A program made the translations under genes and the position numbers. Under the pieces are notes generated by a model that was not told the origin of the DNA, did no database searches, and saw nothing but the letters and a program-made list of their open reading frames with translations. Source: Gamsiella multidivaricata (Eukaryota; Mortierellomycota; Mortierellomycetes; Mortierellales; Mortierellaceae). From it: a DNA stretch of 64,000 nt. The DNA is taken from assembly GCF_025024155.1 (NCBI RefSeq), contig NW_026251778.1, forward strand, positions 62,001-126,000. The letters run 5' to 3'. Below are positions 1 to 12,115 of the stretch, in pieces; the first letter of the stretch is position 1; the number at the start of each line of letters is the position of its first letter.

Positions 1-778
1 AAGAATGCCAGGTGGATGTTAAAGGGAACTGAGGTGTGGGGAAACGGGCATAGGTGTGATTATTGTGATTCTTCGGGCGTGTTGCGTTAATAGGGCGCAG
101 TTGTGCTGGAGTTTGGTCCAAGAGGGACTATGCAAACAGATGAGAGAGAGAGAGAAAGAGAGAGAAAACGAGGGTGGAGGAGAGAGAAGAGGTAAAGAGG
201 TAAAGAAAGCGAAGGGAAGACTGGATAAGGCCCTACAGCGGCGAAGGACGAGCTGTTTGAAAAGGGGTGGTCAGTCGGTCGATCAGGTCTCGTCCGACTA
301 CAAGCAAATTAGCCCGCGGACGGACGACAGCGCTGCAAAAGTAGGTCGCCAACCCCTTCAGTTGAAAGGGTCATCGATGACAGCGCTGTTCCTGGAACTC
401 TTCACACGCGCACTCAGTCAGCAAACCAGCCTGTCGGTCGGTCGGTCGTGGTCCTTTATTTTTTATTTTTTTATTATTTTTTTTGGCTTTGTATGGAGGA
501 AGAAGGAACGAGAGGGAGCTGTCGCCAATGTTGTAGTTGGAATGGCTCGACTCTCCCAAGGAGTATTGTTGCTTTGTTTTTGCCCAGCATCGAGGAAGTT
601 CAGTAGGGCATGGCACCTTACATAACCATCGCTGCCTATTGGCCAATTGCTCAATTGGCTCTTGTCCGTCGGTCTCTTTGCACAATACTTTTCGAGCACG
701 TACTCTTCCTCTTTCCCCTCTCCCTTTCCATACCTCTACTCCTTTATTCCTCCCGTACCCAGCACACCACCATCATCA
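1..778. other. Upstream region of the first gene
   Basis: No supportable gene. The stretch has a GA-rich block (about 140-230), short TCGG direct repeats near 430-450 and a T-rich block near 460-485. It ends in a C/T-rich leader just before the first start codon, as seen upstream of many genes here. Open frames in it have low-complexity translations and no recognisable domain, so it is read as promoter and 5' leader of the gene at 779. Confidence 0.6.
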
Positions 779-2108
779 ATGGCACCGAGGCCCCGCTGGC
801 TCTACCCCTTCCAGGGAATCACCTACTTTCTCTCCAATCCGGGCCTCTGGCCTCGTGTGATCTTGCCCTTCCTCGTCCTCCTCGTGATCACAGTCGCACT
901 CCTCGTGCTGGCATTCATGTACCTCATGCCGCTCCAGGTCGACTTTTTGATCCGACACTCTTGGCCAGGCTGGATCGCAAGCATTGCCGCAGCATTCTTC
1001 ACTTTGCTCGAAGCTGCCCTCGGCTCATTGATCGCCTACTTGGCACTGATGCCTTTTTGGGAAGATGGTACGACTGTGAAGCAGTGAACCAAAACAGTCA
1101 ACCTATGAGCTTACAAACTGACCATCGGCCTCGCTCAATTAATACTCTATACTCATAGCCCTCTTCGATGCCGTGTTGAGGAGCCGCAGGCTGGGTTACA
1201 TCATTGATGCCGCACACGGAGACTACCGAACTTGCATGAACGGTGTCCTCGCTAGCCTCTATATCATTCTTTTCCAGTCCATCGTGCTGCTTTTCTTCCA
1301 GGTACAGGCAAATTTTCCCTTTTACGCTCTTGGCGGTGCTCCTTTGCGAAAATACTAATCACATTTTTCTTTCGCCTTTATTTGCCTGGGGTGTGGACAG
1401 GTCGTGTCACTGATCGTGCTGCTCCCGCTGCATGTTGTTCCCGTTGTCGGAACAATCGTCTATTGCTACCTCAATGGCTGGGTCATGGCCTTTTCCAAGC
1501 GAATCCACTATGATGTTGAGTTGTGCAAGATGAGGTAAGCCCTTATCCTCTGCCGTAGCTCTGGATGTTTATATAATACGACTCAGTGCTCACTCGACTT
1601 TTTGTTGCCGTATAGTGTGAATCAGTCCAGGAAGTATGCCTGGAAACGCCGATCCGAATTCTGTGAGTTTGGCGGGGTGGCTGTCTTCCTCGAAATGACA
1701 CCCGTGCTGAACCTTTTGTTCTTCTGGACCAATGTCGTCGGTAAGTCCATACATCCCAAATTGAAAGCGGTGGCTAGACAGTTTTTGTAGAAATGTATTT
1801 TAATATCATCGCTACCAATATTGTCCTGTCTCTTGTTTAACATGTCAGGTGCAGCACTGTGGGTCGCAGATGAGATTGAAGAAGCCAGGAGACAAGATCG
1901 CATCGCAAACAGTCAGGATCAGAGCGGTTCGCACTATGTGACATTCCACCCATACGACTCGGCCCTGCCAGGATTGCCCACAGAGCCGTTGCTTGGAGGT
2001 CAGCATTATGATAGCTATAACAGTCAACCTCGTTCTCAAGCACCTCAGTACCTGCCGCCTCCCTATGACACTCAACCACAAAACCAGGCGCTTCCTGCTA
2101 ATCGATAA
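779..2108 (+). CDS. EI24/Rrt8-like multi-spanning membrane protein
   Basis: Five exons (779-1067, 1159-1301, 1401-1534, 1616-1740, 1849-2108) join in phase to a 316-aa protein. It opens with a PFQGITYFLSNPGLWPR segment, followed by several hydrophobic spans (about residues 22-45, 60-90, 125-165 and 205-225). This arrangement is typical of the fungal EI24/CysZ-like group that includes yeast outer spore wall protein Rrt8 and Lds1/2, which sit on lipid droplets or in the spore wall membrane. The last 70 residues are soluble, rich in Q, P and Y, and probably cytosolic. The start is the first ATG after a C/T-rich leader and precedes the conserved segment closely. Family membership is recognised from the motif and topology. 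The biochemical role is unknown. Confidence 0.75.
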
Positions 2109-2814
2109 GCAAGATATCCTCACATTTGCATTTACTTTCCCTATACCATCGACAGCGATTTAATGACAATAAAGTGCAGTCGTATGCTTAAACATTGTGT
2201 TGCCGCTCCAGGGCATTTCATGGCCATGGTGAGAGGGATGAGAGGGATAGGTTCTCTTCTGACTAAGGTGCATGGCCTTTGTTCAGGTTCAAATACGAGG
2301 AGGTCGACTGTAGAGCTTGAACGATAACCCAATTGGGGTTATACCCTCACAGGTACTCCTGCACCCAGCGTACATACTGCTGCCCTATAGACCTATCGCA
2401 TCTCTTCTATGCCTTAGCAGCCATGGACTCCCCTGCATTTTGCATTATGGCACGCTAATTATCCAAGAGGATAAGTTCAACGGCAGGAGGATGCTCCCAA
2501 TAATAGCCTGGGATGTGCAACCGCGCCCGTGTCTGTGTACCTTAAACTACGAAGGGTTTGTTTGCATGCCCCAAAGTAGCGAGATTGCCTCGAACTCTAT
2601 CCCAAATAGAAGTATAGCCAACCAAGGCGAAATGAGAAAAATGTTTTATTGGTCTCCTCCGGAAGAGAGTTTAGCGCGACAGGGAAGAAGACCAGTCTCA
2701 TCTTCCTCATCCCCATCCTTTTTCTCATCATCTTTTCTCTTTTTCTTTCTTTTCCTTCCCCTGTCTTCATCCCCCTCGACCCAACCCAATAGCCCTATTC
2801 GAGCAACAACCGCA
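2109..2814. other. Intergenic region before ceramide synthase
   Basis: This holds the 3' flank of the Rrt8-like gene and the promoter of the ceramide synthase. A run of C/T with TTTTTC repeats at about 2700-2770 is the usual leader composition. One open frame crosses it but only its last part, from 2815, reads as protein. Confidence 0.6.
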
Positions 2815-4914
2815 ATGCCATCACACACAACCGAGAAGCCGAGCAAGGGGTTTAAGGCTGCATCCACAAAGAGGCCCCGCAAGGTGGCAGCCGCTCCAGT
2901 CTTCGGGGGCGTGGTCAAGGCACTCCATCTCGAGAGTATCTTCAAGGATGACAGAGGTACAGTCCCTGCTGCGTTTCTGTGCCTTTACCCGGTTCCAATT
3001 ACTTAGGAACGCTGTCCACTACTGCCGTCGTCAAAATATGAGGGTATTAGACGATTACAACGACAACGACAACAATAGCAGCCAACACACCCTCGACTTC
3101 ATCTGCCTCCGTATGGCTGCCGGGGTTCTCATCTCCAAGTGATGGGCAGCAATGAGTTCCCATCCCACGTCTGATTGGGTCAACGGTGCAACAAAAAAAA
3201 AAATAGGTGGAAAAAAGAGAAGCAATGGAGTATAATAGGGCAGTGCAGCAATTGGTTGAGCAGGTATACCCAGGTCAAGGTGCTGGATATCACATTTGTA
3301 TATGCGTGATAAAGAGAGTGAAGGGTTCTCCCCTGAAAACGCAAATGGCAGATTATCAACTTGAGGCAACAAACACAAGGAAAAGCCCAATTGGTGTTTA
3401 TTCTTGTGTCACTCTGTGCTAGCGTAAGAGACAGAGATATCGTTTTCATGCCGTTGAGCGTGTGTATTTTCTTTTTTTTCCGCAGCCTGCGGGAGCTATT
3501 ATTCCGACATATGTTCTTCTTAGAACATGACGGTCCTGTTCTAGGCTTTGTACTGACCCTTTTTTCTGTCCTATCTCTCATCACACAGACCTCGCCTTGA
3601 AGATCGTGGGAACCATTCTCTTGGGCTCCGGCTTTGGTCTCTCGTGGTGCAAGAGCATGACCACTCTTTCATACCCTGCCGAAGATGAGCCCACAAGCCC
3701 TGGCCAGCGCTGGACGGACGCCCAGTACTACAAGGGACCTAAGGATATGGCGTTCGTCGCATTCTGGATCATCGCCTTCACATACATTCGCTCTGTGTTC
3801 ATGAAGTCGTACTTCAATCCCCTGGGCAAGCGCTTGGGCATCCGAGGTGCTAAGCTGGAGCAATTTGAGGAGCAAATGTACATTATCGTGTACTACATCG
3901 TCTCATGGTCCGCCGGCATGGTAAGGCTGTGTTTCCTTGGGCTGCAGCGTTCGAATCCTTTGGCGTAAAGAGGAGATGTGTAACTGTACAAAAATAGAGG
4001 GGTATTCTTCGTCCCTTTCTTCCATACGTATTTCTGACTTTCTAACCAAACGATATCTCCCCATCTCTTTCTTTACAATGTCGCTAGTACATGATGTACA
4101 AGTCTCCTCACTGGATGAACACTGACCACTACTGGATCGGATACCCTCACAACAAGCTCTCGGGAGAGTTCAAGGCTTACTATCTAATCCAATTTGGGTA
4201 CTGGTTGCAGCAGATCTATGTCGTCAATACCGACATGAGGCGCAAGGACTACTGGGCTATGCTGATCCACCACTTTATCACTTGCACCCTTATCGGATGC
4301 AGTTATGCCGCCCACTTAACTCGCATCGGTAACGCCATTTTGGTCGTCATGGATGTTTCCGACGTCTTTCTTGCTGTAAGTTCCCAGTCTTTTACGGTTT
4401 CTATATTTACATATTTACTTATGTGGAAATGGCAGTGCTAATCAACACAATGAATATGTGACATCCTTTGTAGATCCCCAAGATTCTCAAGTACCAGGGC
4501 TACACCACGATCTGCGATTACCTCTTCGGACTCTTCGTGGTCTCCTGGGCCATTACTCGCCATTACCTGTTCCCCATCATCATCATGTCTCTCTACAACG
4601 GACCTCAGAAGTACCTGGACATGGAGTGGAATCCAGAAAAGTCCAAGTTCATGAACTTGACTGTGCAGCGTTATTTCTTGGCCCTGCTCTATGGTCTCGA
4701 GGCCGTCCTCTGCTTCTGGTTCCTTATGATCTTTAAGGTCATCTATAAGATGTTCAACGGCGCCCCTGCAGACGACAACCGAAGCCACGATGAAGATTCG
4801 GGCGAGGAGGAGAAGACCGAGGCCCAGAAGCTCGCTATCCAGAGTAAGGGTGTTGCTGCTGGCAAGGAGGACCCTACAGTCCTGAAGCAGCGTGTTAACG
4901 GAAAGAGGGCATAA
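2815..4914 (+). CDS. LAG1: Ceramide synthase (LAG1/LAC1 family, TLC domain)
   Basis: Four exons (2815-2956, 3589-3920, 4088-4375, 4474-4914) give 400 aa. The protein N-acylates sphingoid bases with very-long-chain acyl-CoA in the ER membrane. A basic, soluble N-terminus of about 45 residues is followed by multiple membrane spans and the TLC/Lag1p region. That region carries the double histidine (MLIHHFITC) and the downstream DVSDVFLA segment, matching the Lag motif residues needed for catalysis. The C-terminus is acidic then basic (EDSGEEEK), as in fungal Lag1/Lac1, where casein-kinase sites lie. The first intron is long (632 nt), the others 98-167 nt. The ATG at 2815 is the first in frame that gives a sensible N-terminus. 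A fatty acid 2-hydroxylase further right acts in the same pathway but is not linked to it. Confidence 0.93.
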
Positions 4915-5197
4915 AAAGTACAGCCCTCTTTTGCTGTTCTTGCCAAAAGCGGTGAAGGAACCCGGCGAAGGCGAAGGTGAATTGTTTGAGGGCTCACAGC
5001 TGCAGCACCAGGGAGAACATTCTTCTATTTTTTGTTTTTTACTTGCAATGTACCTTTTTATCGTTTTTATACTTGTTTTTAGTCGTTTCGTGCTTTTCCT
5101 CGCTGACCCATACAATCGCTTCTACCGTCGTTTTTTTTTTTTTTTTTGCTTCGTTCCGTTCACACTAATGCTCATATCCATGTCTTCCGTACCCAAG

Positions 5198-5203
5198 AAT
5201 AAA
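5198..5203 (+). terminator. Poly(A) signal AATAAA of the ceramide synthase gene
   Basis: A canonical AATAAA lies about 285 nt past the stop codon and 55 nt before the 3' end of the convergent CTU2 coding region. The two 3' UTRs therefore probably meet or overlap in the 344-nt gap. The gap also contains a T run near 5131-5147. Confidence 0.45.
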
Positions 5204-5258
5204 AACTTCAAACAAAATACCGCTTTTGTCGTCGCATTAGATTAGATCTTTATTAGAA

Positions 5259-7342
5259 CTATCCGTCTTTCTCTTCGTCGTCGTCATCATCATCATCCGA
5301 GACAATCAAAAACTCTTGGATCTGCTCACGAAGACTCTCCCGTGGGTCCACATTGGCAGCCTTGGCACCATGAGATGACGACCGCGCCTCATATTCCTCT
5401 AGCGATGAATATCCTGTGCGATCTAGAATAGTTTCCGCCACGTATGGAGGTAGGTCGAACGATGATGTATCCTGACCGTCCTTGCTACCCAACATCTTCA
5501 GGTTTAGATCGCGCAAGTTCGTCAAGCAACCGTAGCAGAGCAGAGCTGAGAACGGCAACGTTGCATTCGCATTATGGCTCTGCTGTGATTGTGGCATGCA
5601 AGAAGACGTCGAACCGCTACTTCCACAGCATTCTGTTCCTTTGGACGAGCAACATCCATCATTCGTTCCTAATGTCTCTACTGCGCTGTTAGAGGCACTG
5701 GAGGGTGCAGTGGTTACTGTAATGCGGTTTTTCCACTCCTGAACACCTTCCTGAACGGGGCTATAGGGGAGAGGAGTCGTATTTGCTATTAGGTTCTGTG
5801 CACTGATTCAGAGTCGCATCTTTCCATAGCAAAATGAAGGACCTACCCAAGACACAGAGGACACTTGTTTTCATATGTAACGTCCGGCGGAGTCAACTTG
5901 GCCGCTGTCCTGCAAACAGTCGCCGCGGTCGAAGGAAAGTCCTTGTCCAGTCCCGTAATGAACTCCTCCGTAAGTCGGCTGATACTCTTCACCTCGCCCT
6001 TTGTCTTTACAGTCCAGTCGAGACTTGCTGCGTGTTTCTCAATCAGCCCAAGCTCGTTCAGCCTACAAAACGTATCCAGCTCGTTCACCAGACAGTCCTT
6101 CAATGGCCGGATCACCTTGCACCCCTGGACCCAATTCGACACCAACGACGTCTCGTGTGGTAGCGAATACCCCCGTCCAATGGCAGTGAGTCCGATGATC
6201 TGAATGGCGACTCTCGTTGCTGAATCTCCCAATGCAAGGATCGTGCACTTTGCGCGTTTGGCGAGCTGGATCAATAGACTGGATCGGAAATGTTGCAAAA
6301 TCGTCTCCTTGGCTGTCAAGGTCGTGCAGGCACTCAACAGAGCCTTCAGCTTTTCAGTTTTTTCCGCGCGTGACAATTTCGACCGACCGGATGTCGTAGT
6401 TGATGCCTCTGTAACGGTACTGTTGGATGTGATGGTCGGTGAGAGAGGGAGAATCCGTGATAGTAACTCGGGTGCCTGACCAGAAGTTGCCAGCTGATCC
6501 TTAGAGCTAGAGGTCATGATCTCAACAACGGCTTCAAAGCACCGAGAGTCTGTCCATTCTGGGTCGTAGATGTCCTCGATCCGTACTCCGTGGAATTTAT
6601 AATTATATTTTGTTGCGATTGACTGCGCCTGCTCCATGGTTGACTGCGACTCGGAATCCTCGCCTGTTGTTGGTTCGAAGAGAGATGATTCGTCGATATG
6701 ACAGACATGAATGTCGTTGTAGATCTTTGGCTGCTGTTTGTTGGAGATGACCTCCGGAGGAAGTGAATGGAACACGTCAAAGAAATGGACTAACGATCTT
6801 CAGAAAAAGGAGAGAAAAGAAATGAGGCAGTATGAGTCGATGTGCCCTATGACAACCGCAGTTTCCATTGATTCACTCCTTTGATGGCCAACATACCTTG
6901 ACGAGGATCCTCCTGAAAAAGCGAGCATGACATTCTCGGGTGTAATGACTCTATAAGGACGGGCATTACGAAGTGCTGTCCTGAACTTGGAGTCGAGTGC
7001 GATCAGGAAGCAGGGGCTAAAAAAAGGTACCGAATAATACCCCACTTGTTAGTGTCCGGTCATACGAGAGGATCGACTGGAACCTGAAAAGAACAACGAT
7101 GGATCAACAAAGAACATACTCGCAGTATTCAGCATATCGAACGACGATGGTCGACTTTGCCGTCTTGCACTTGCAGCAGAAGCCAGCGTGGACTGCCCTA
7201 GCCTTGGCTGTAAAAAAAAAAGGTCGAATGTTAAAATCAGTCCTGAATGCTTGTCGAAAAAAAAAATGCTCCAGATTCCTTTGACAAAGGTACCTCGCTT
7301 CTCGGCTACTGTCATGGTGGGTTCGTCTACTGAGCACGACAT
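5259..7342 (-). CDS. CTU2: Cytoplasmic tRNA 2-thiolation protein 2 (CTU2/NCS2)
   Basis: Five exons (7342-7294, 7207-7120, 7016-6897, 6797-5847, 5760-5259) give 569 aa. CTU2 partners CTU1/NCS6 in the URM1-dependent 2-thiolation of U34 in tRNA-Lys, Glu and Gln. The N-terminus has a C-x2-C ... C-x3-C zinc-type cluster (CCKCK, then CEDPC across the exon 2/3 junction). Next comes a degenerate PP-loop (AFSGGSSSRS), as expected for this non-catalytic subunit. The last exons carry CPLCLG, a CCSSKGTECCG block and CYGC, the second cysteine cluster of the family, then an acidic tail. Exon 4 to 5 must use the CTATAG acceptor, because the two nearer AGs lead to stops. The gene is convergent with the ceramide synthase. 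Confidence 0.92.
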
Positions 7343-9043
7343 GGTGTATGATGTATGCTCGGCGATGTGGAGTTGAGATTGAGTAGCACTGATCAGACAC
7401 TTATTTGTCCGCCACAAGGTGGCCGAATCATGTGATGTTGGCCACCAATTTTTTTTTCTAGCAGCAGCGCTAAGAGATGGTGGCAAAATCGAGAGCCCGT
7501 GGGCACCGTCTTGCGTCTGACCGCACCTGAGAACCGATCATTTTGTTTTGCTCACAGGCTGAGGAAACAAAGGGGTACATGTACAGAAGAAAAAAAAAAA
7601 AAAAACGTCGTTGACCCCTTGATTTCTCCAGGGGGTTGGGCACAAGCTGGGTGAACGTGCGCTTATTTTTTGGCACCTCCCTCGGCCTCAACGGGCACTA
7701 GCACTTATCACTTATCAGTCTATCCCACAATTACGTGCCTCACCATTGTTTCTAGGTAATCTTGTTTCCCCCTTCTCCTCCTTCTGTCCCAGATCCACTG
7801 TTTTTTCCCGCACCCGCAGAAAGACAGACATGATGTGATGGTGTCTCCCGTCTGAACTTTGACGCACGATGCTATCTTGAGTGTTCTTTTATTACAGGCG
7901 CACTCCACTTTTCGATGGCCCATTGGAGAGAGAAGGGCAATTAAAATTTACTGCATGCATGCATGCACCCTCTTTTTTTAACAAAAAAAAAAACCAAAAA
8001 CGTGGCCTACAAAAATATTCTTCCTCGTCTTTTTTTTTTCTGCGATCTGACGAAAAAGGACATAAAGGCGATGCTGCAAGGACGAGTTTTCTCCAATGTC
8101 CGAAGGAACGAGATCGAAGAGATGACAAATGCGAAGCACGGTCAGGATAAAAGAAAGATGCCGCGTATAGTTTACTCCGCAGATGATGGATTATTCCGAT
8201 ATCGATTTCAGCACAGCTACGCAGAAGGCCAAGCAGACCCCTTATTCAATTCGAATTTACCTTCTTCCGCAGCTTCATTCCCACCTTCAACTCTCCAATG
8301 GGAAGTTTAAGAAGTTTTAATAAGCAGCTTAAGCGGTGGTGGTGGTGATGGTGACCTTACGTGACAGCTTGTACCTGTTCAATTGCTCTGAGAGAAATTG
8401 ATGTGGACAAAAGGGCGATTGAAAGACAGACAGGATGGACGCGTCGACTTTGTGTTCAGGTGGCGAAAGTCAGTCAAAGTCAGTCGAAGTCAGCCCGGTT
8501 AGGAACACCAAGCCAAACACGGCAAGAAAACATGAACGAAAACAACGCTTTTGCGGACCATGGAAGAATCCCCCTCCCGCTCCTAGTCGGGCTTCTCAAA
8601 GGGGAAGTGGAAACAAGCGATGGCAATCAGATCGTTCGTCCGTTTGTCCGTTCATTCGTTCATTCACACTCCACTCTTCTTCCTTCTGCTCACACATACA
8701 CACACACACGCTTTCTCTCCCTCACTTTATTGTCTTTTGTACTTCAGCAGACCTGTATTTTGTATATCACATATTTGTATTGCACACCACTCGCTTTGTT
8801 CCACCCTTGCTCCCTCTTTCTCTCTCTCGCATTCGCGCACCTCTCTCTTCTACCACACGACCTTTTCTTCTTTTTTTTTCTCCACTCCACTCCACTCCTC
8901 TCCACTCTACTCTACTCCACTTCACCTCACTCTGCCTCACTCTACTCTACTCTATCCAGTCCGCTCTATTCCACTCGCTACTTCAACAAAAGACACCACA
9001 GCGCACTTGCTCGCTGAACCACAACCAAAAGTCAAGAAGACAG
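7343..9043. other. Divergent promoter region between CTU2 and a 1023-aa gene
   Basis: This 1.7-kb divergent spacer has no convincing gene. It contains A or T runs near 7590-7607, 7982-7992 and 8031-8039, and a CACACA run at about 8690-8710. A strongly C/T-biased leader runs from about 8790 to 8990 with CCACTC/TCTACTC repeats. The frame of the downstream gene stays open upstream to about 8435, but that stretch reads as this leader. The ATG at 9044 is preferred as the start. Confidence 0.6.
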
Positions 9044-12000
9044 ATGGGAAACGTTTCCTCAAAGCCCTCAACCGATACTCCTCTCTCTGCCTCCATACCG
9101 ACTTCCCCCTCGTCCCAGGTTACTTTCGACTTTAAAACCACCTCTCCCTCAACCACCCTTGCACCACAAGCAGCACCAACACCAACCAGGTCCTCGTTCT
9201 CCGTCGAATCGCCCTCGAAGAAGGAGAGGCGGCATATCCAGCACCAGCGTTCATTTTCGTTTTCGGTGCGGCCCATCGCTTCCAGAAGCCAGCACAGCGA
9301 CAGTGGCAACAGCACCGGTAAGAGTCAGGATGAGGTAGTCCTTGCCCGCAATAGCACCAACTCTAAAGCCGACAGCGCCAAAGATACCAATACCAGTACC
9401 AATACCAGTACCAATACCAATACCAACCCCGCCTCTACCGAGAGTCTCGCAGATTTGAAAACAGCCCGTGCAGAAAACGACGAAGCAATGAATTCGTCAG
9501 TTCCAACAGCCTTGCTGCTTGACAAGCCTTTGCCCGCATCCCCCTTGCTCCGCCCTCCTACACCCCCACCCAAGGATAGGTTTCCACAGAAAACTGTGCA
9601 GCTGCTGCTGTCCCCGGATAAGGCATTAGCATTTGCAGAAACAATCCATGACAACCGCCAAAAGGATCTAGCCACAAAGATCTCCCGGTCTAGCTCCCTC
9701 TCTCAACAAAGTGTTCATTCCCAGTCTTCGCTTTCCGACAAAAGTGTCGTCAGTAGCAGTAGCGGCAGCAGCAGTGGAGGGAGCGCCAATAGCAACGGCA
9801 GCAGGAGCGACAACAGTGCACGTACCGCCACGACTCCAACAACGTCTGTTAGCGGGGGAACCATCGAATCCGTTGGACAACTGAGTCTGCAGCGATTCCC
9901 GACGGGCGAGAGTGAGTATAAGGTCAAGTCCTCCTCAAAGTTCAGGCAAAGCCATGGCACCCAGGCTAAGGCGCCTCGAGCTACATCCACGGTCTCGTCA
10001 TCTTCGGCCCGATCTTCTTCCGGTAGTTCAGGATTTAAATTTTCCAAACCCAACTTGTCGTTCAAACCATTGCTTTACAGCAATGGCAACGATAGCAAGA
10101 ACCAGCAGCACCTGTATCAGCATCACAACAGCAGCAACCCATCTGCTTCGCCGAATGGCTACCCGCATCAGGCCTTGGACGCCTTTGCAAACTCGCCTTT
10201 CCCCACGATCTTGATGACAATCCAACTGCCACAATCTCTCCTGGACAAGTACGTGGTTGATCAGGAGAGTTTTCGGCATGGGAAGGGAATCTGGGGCATC
10301 GGAAGGTACAGTTGGACGATCACGGTTCTCTCGAGATCGAATGGCAAGAAGGTAAGCTTGAGGGAGCGCATGAGAAAACAAGGGTTTGAACCGCGGGTGA
10401 TGATGTTAACCAATTCTCTTGACTTTCAAAAGTATGTGATCAAGAGAGTCTCCAAGTCGCTTCTGCCCCCATCTGCGTATTACCACTACCCGACGACAGC
10501 ACACCGACTGTGCACCTGTCCTGCATGCAAGTCAAGTCGAGAACAACTCTTATTGTCCGGTCAACTGGACCAGAAGGAGCTGGAGAATATGCAGGAGGTC
10601 CTCATTATCGAGAACAAGGGAAAGAAGGAGCTGCCGCAACTGCCCCCGTCCTCGCCGCAACTGCAGCCTTCGAAGCTCCAGTCCAACCGTCTCTTGTCCA
10701 CCTCGTCAATCTCATCCTCAGCCACCAAGGATCCAAAAGACAAAGACAAATGGAGGAGCTTCAATCTCTACAGCGTTCACAACGTGAGTATGCCAAACCA
10801 GCAGGGCAAATCTCTGACGTTCAGCGCCAACTCCTCAGCGCAGAGTACCCCGGCCAACTCTCGACCCTCGACCCCGTCACCTTCCCCTCTTCGTCTGTGC
10901 TCAAATCCTTCCAATGGCTCTGTGAAAGTCCACAGTAGGAGCCATAGTCATCATGTATCCTCCGCCACACAGTCTTCCCATTATCCATTGCTTCCATCTG
11001 CAACGCCGCTTTCTTGGCCATACAAGGATAGTGACCCGATGGTGCCACAAAGTCCTAACAGAATCATCACTACCTCTGATTTGAGTCATGGACCACACTT
11101 AACCACCCAACCACCCGCGGATATTTTTTCGGAGCATGCCTCAGCCCGTTCGTCCAAATCGGCCCTCAAGTCCCTCGGCTCTTCTCACGGTCGCAAAAGG
11201 AGACCGGCGCTCAAAAGACATGCATCAACGCCCAATTTATCGCGACCATTGACTGGATTGGATCTGCTGGAAGACGATCCATTAAAAGTAGATCAACTGA
11301 GACAGCTCACGCGGCTCAATACAATTGATTGGCATCCTCAGGACGGGAAGAACCACCGGTACCAGCACAATGCGAATCCGTTTAATTTGGGAGCAGATCG
11401 ACGGCTTCAGGATTTCCCGCTGCCTACGTCCGGCACAGCAAAGGAGACCATATCTAACCACGAGGAGGGAAAAAAATTGGGGTCGTCATCAAGGCCTTCA
11501 GTAGACTTGGAGAAGAAGGTGGATCCCTTTGACACGAACGGAGGCGAGTTCAGACATCTGGAGCCGGAATCACCAAGATCGACCAAAGCTCCGGCACCCC
11601 AGGGATTCACTCCGCCTCAACATGCGCTGCCCATGGAGCTCGTGCTGTTGCAGACTTACAATGACTCGGATCATTTACCAGAGCATCATGAGTGGACACA
11701 GGATCAGGACTACTGGTACTATGTAACGAAAGCACATGGAGTCAGGAGACGCAAGTTGAAGAAGGTCAGCACCTGGTGGTTGGATATGGGCAGTCTTGGG
11801 AGCGTCATCATGTCGGGTTCGTCGTCGTCTTCGACCGAGCCCATTGCGACGGGACCGATCTACAATATGGGACATGCGACAGGAACCTCATCACCGCATA
11901 TGTCTTCGCCGCTCTCGTCCGAGTTGCAACTGTCGAATGGTCAGAGCAGTGGTCGCCAGACGCCGAATCAGGAGTCGTTGTCGTCGCAGATCAGTAATGG

Positions 12001-12115
12001 CGGTGCACACTATTCACCCAGCGTGAACGCGACGATGAAGAGGCAGGGCTCACCAAGGAACAGCCATATGGGCAAATATTTTTATGTCGATTGGGACGAG
12101 TACACATCCTTGTGA
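9044..12115 (+). CDS. Unknown 1023-aa Ser-rich protein with N-myristoylation-type start
   Basis: A single exon, not recognised as any named family. The start MGNVSSKPS has Gly2 and Ser6, the classic N-myristoylation context, so the protein may be membrane-tethered. Most of it is disordered and rich in S, T, P and N, with a TNTSTN repeat around residues 113-126 from a 12-nt tandem repeat. Two segments look folded. Residues about 385-500 contain QLPQSLLDKYVVDQESF, WGIGRYSWTITVL and a CTCPACK cysteine cluster. Residues about 875-925 carry a W/Y-rich stretch (DQDYWYYVTKAHGVRRRK, then STWWLDMG). The protein ends in YFYVDWDEYTSL. A signalling adaptor or scaffold is possible but is only a guess. Confidence 0.85.
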   Translation: MGNVSSKPSTDTPLSASIPTSPSSQVTFDFKTTSPSTTLAPQAAPTPTRSSFSVESPSKKERRHIQHQRSFSFSVRPIASRSQHSDSGNSTGKSQDEVVLARNSTNSKADSAKDTNTSTNTSTNTNTNPASTESLADLKTARAENDEAMNSSVPTALLLDKPLPASPLLRPPTPPPKDRFPQKTVQLLLSPDKALAFAETIHDNRQKDLATKISRSSSLSQQSVHSQSSLSDKSVVSSSSGSSSGGSANSNGSRSDNSARTATTPTTSVSGGTIESVGQLSLQRFPTGESEYKVKSSSKFRQSHGTQAKAPRATSTVSSSSARSSSGSSGFKFSKPNLSFKPLLYSNGNDSKNQQHLYQHHNSSNPSASPNGYPHQALDAFANSPFPTILMTIQLPQSLLDKYVVDQESFRHGKGIWGIGRYSWTITVLSRSNGKKVSLRERMRKQGFEPRVMMLTNSLDFQKYVIKRVSKSLLPPSAYYHYPTTAHRLCTCPACKSSREQLLLSGQLDQKELENMQEVLIIENKGKKELPQLPPSSPQLQPSKLQSNRLLSTSSISSSATKDPKDKDKWRSFNLYSVHNVSMPNQQGKSLTFSANSSAQSTPANSRPSTPSPSPLRLCSNPSNGSVKVHSRSHSHHVSSATQSSHYPLLPSATPLSWPYKDSDPMVPQSPNRIITTSDLSHGPHLTTQPPADIFSEHASARSSKSALKSLGSSHGRKRRPALKRHASTPNLSRPLTGLDLLEDDPLKVDQLRQLTRLNTIDWHPQDGKNHRYQHNANPFNLGADRRLQDFPLPTSGTAKETISNHEEGKKLGSSSRPSVDLEKKVDPFDTNGGEFRHLEPESPRSTKAPAPQGFTPPQHALPMELVLLQTYNDSDHLPEHHEWTQDQDYWYYVTKAHGVRRRKLKKVSTWWLDMGSLGSVIMSGSSSSSTEPIATGPIYNMGHATGTSSPHMSSPLSSELQLSNGQSSGRQTPNQESLSSQISNGGAHYSPSVNATMKRQGSPRNSHMGKYFYVDWDEYTSL

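Noticed and set aside
2317..2814. Upstream part of a 229-codon frame before the ceramide synthase
   Set aside because: Only the part from 2815 resembles the family. The rest reads as promoter.
3940..3970. GTTCGAATCC, resembling a tRNA B box
   Set aside because: It lies inside a ceramide synthase intron with no A box, acceptor stem or anticodon arm.
8435..9043. In-frame open extension of the 1023-aa gene through its leader
   Set aside because: The translation is C/T-leader low complexity (H, S, F, L, T rich), typical of the untranslated leaders in this window. The ATG at 9044 gives a myristoylation-type start.
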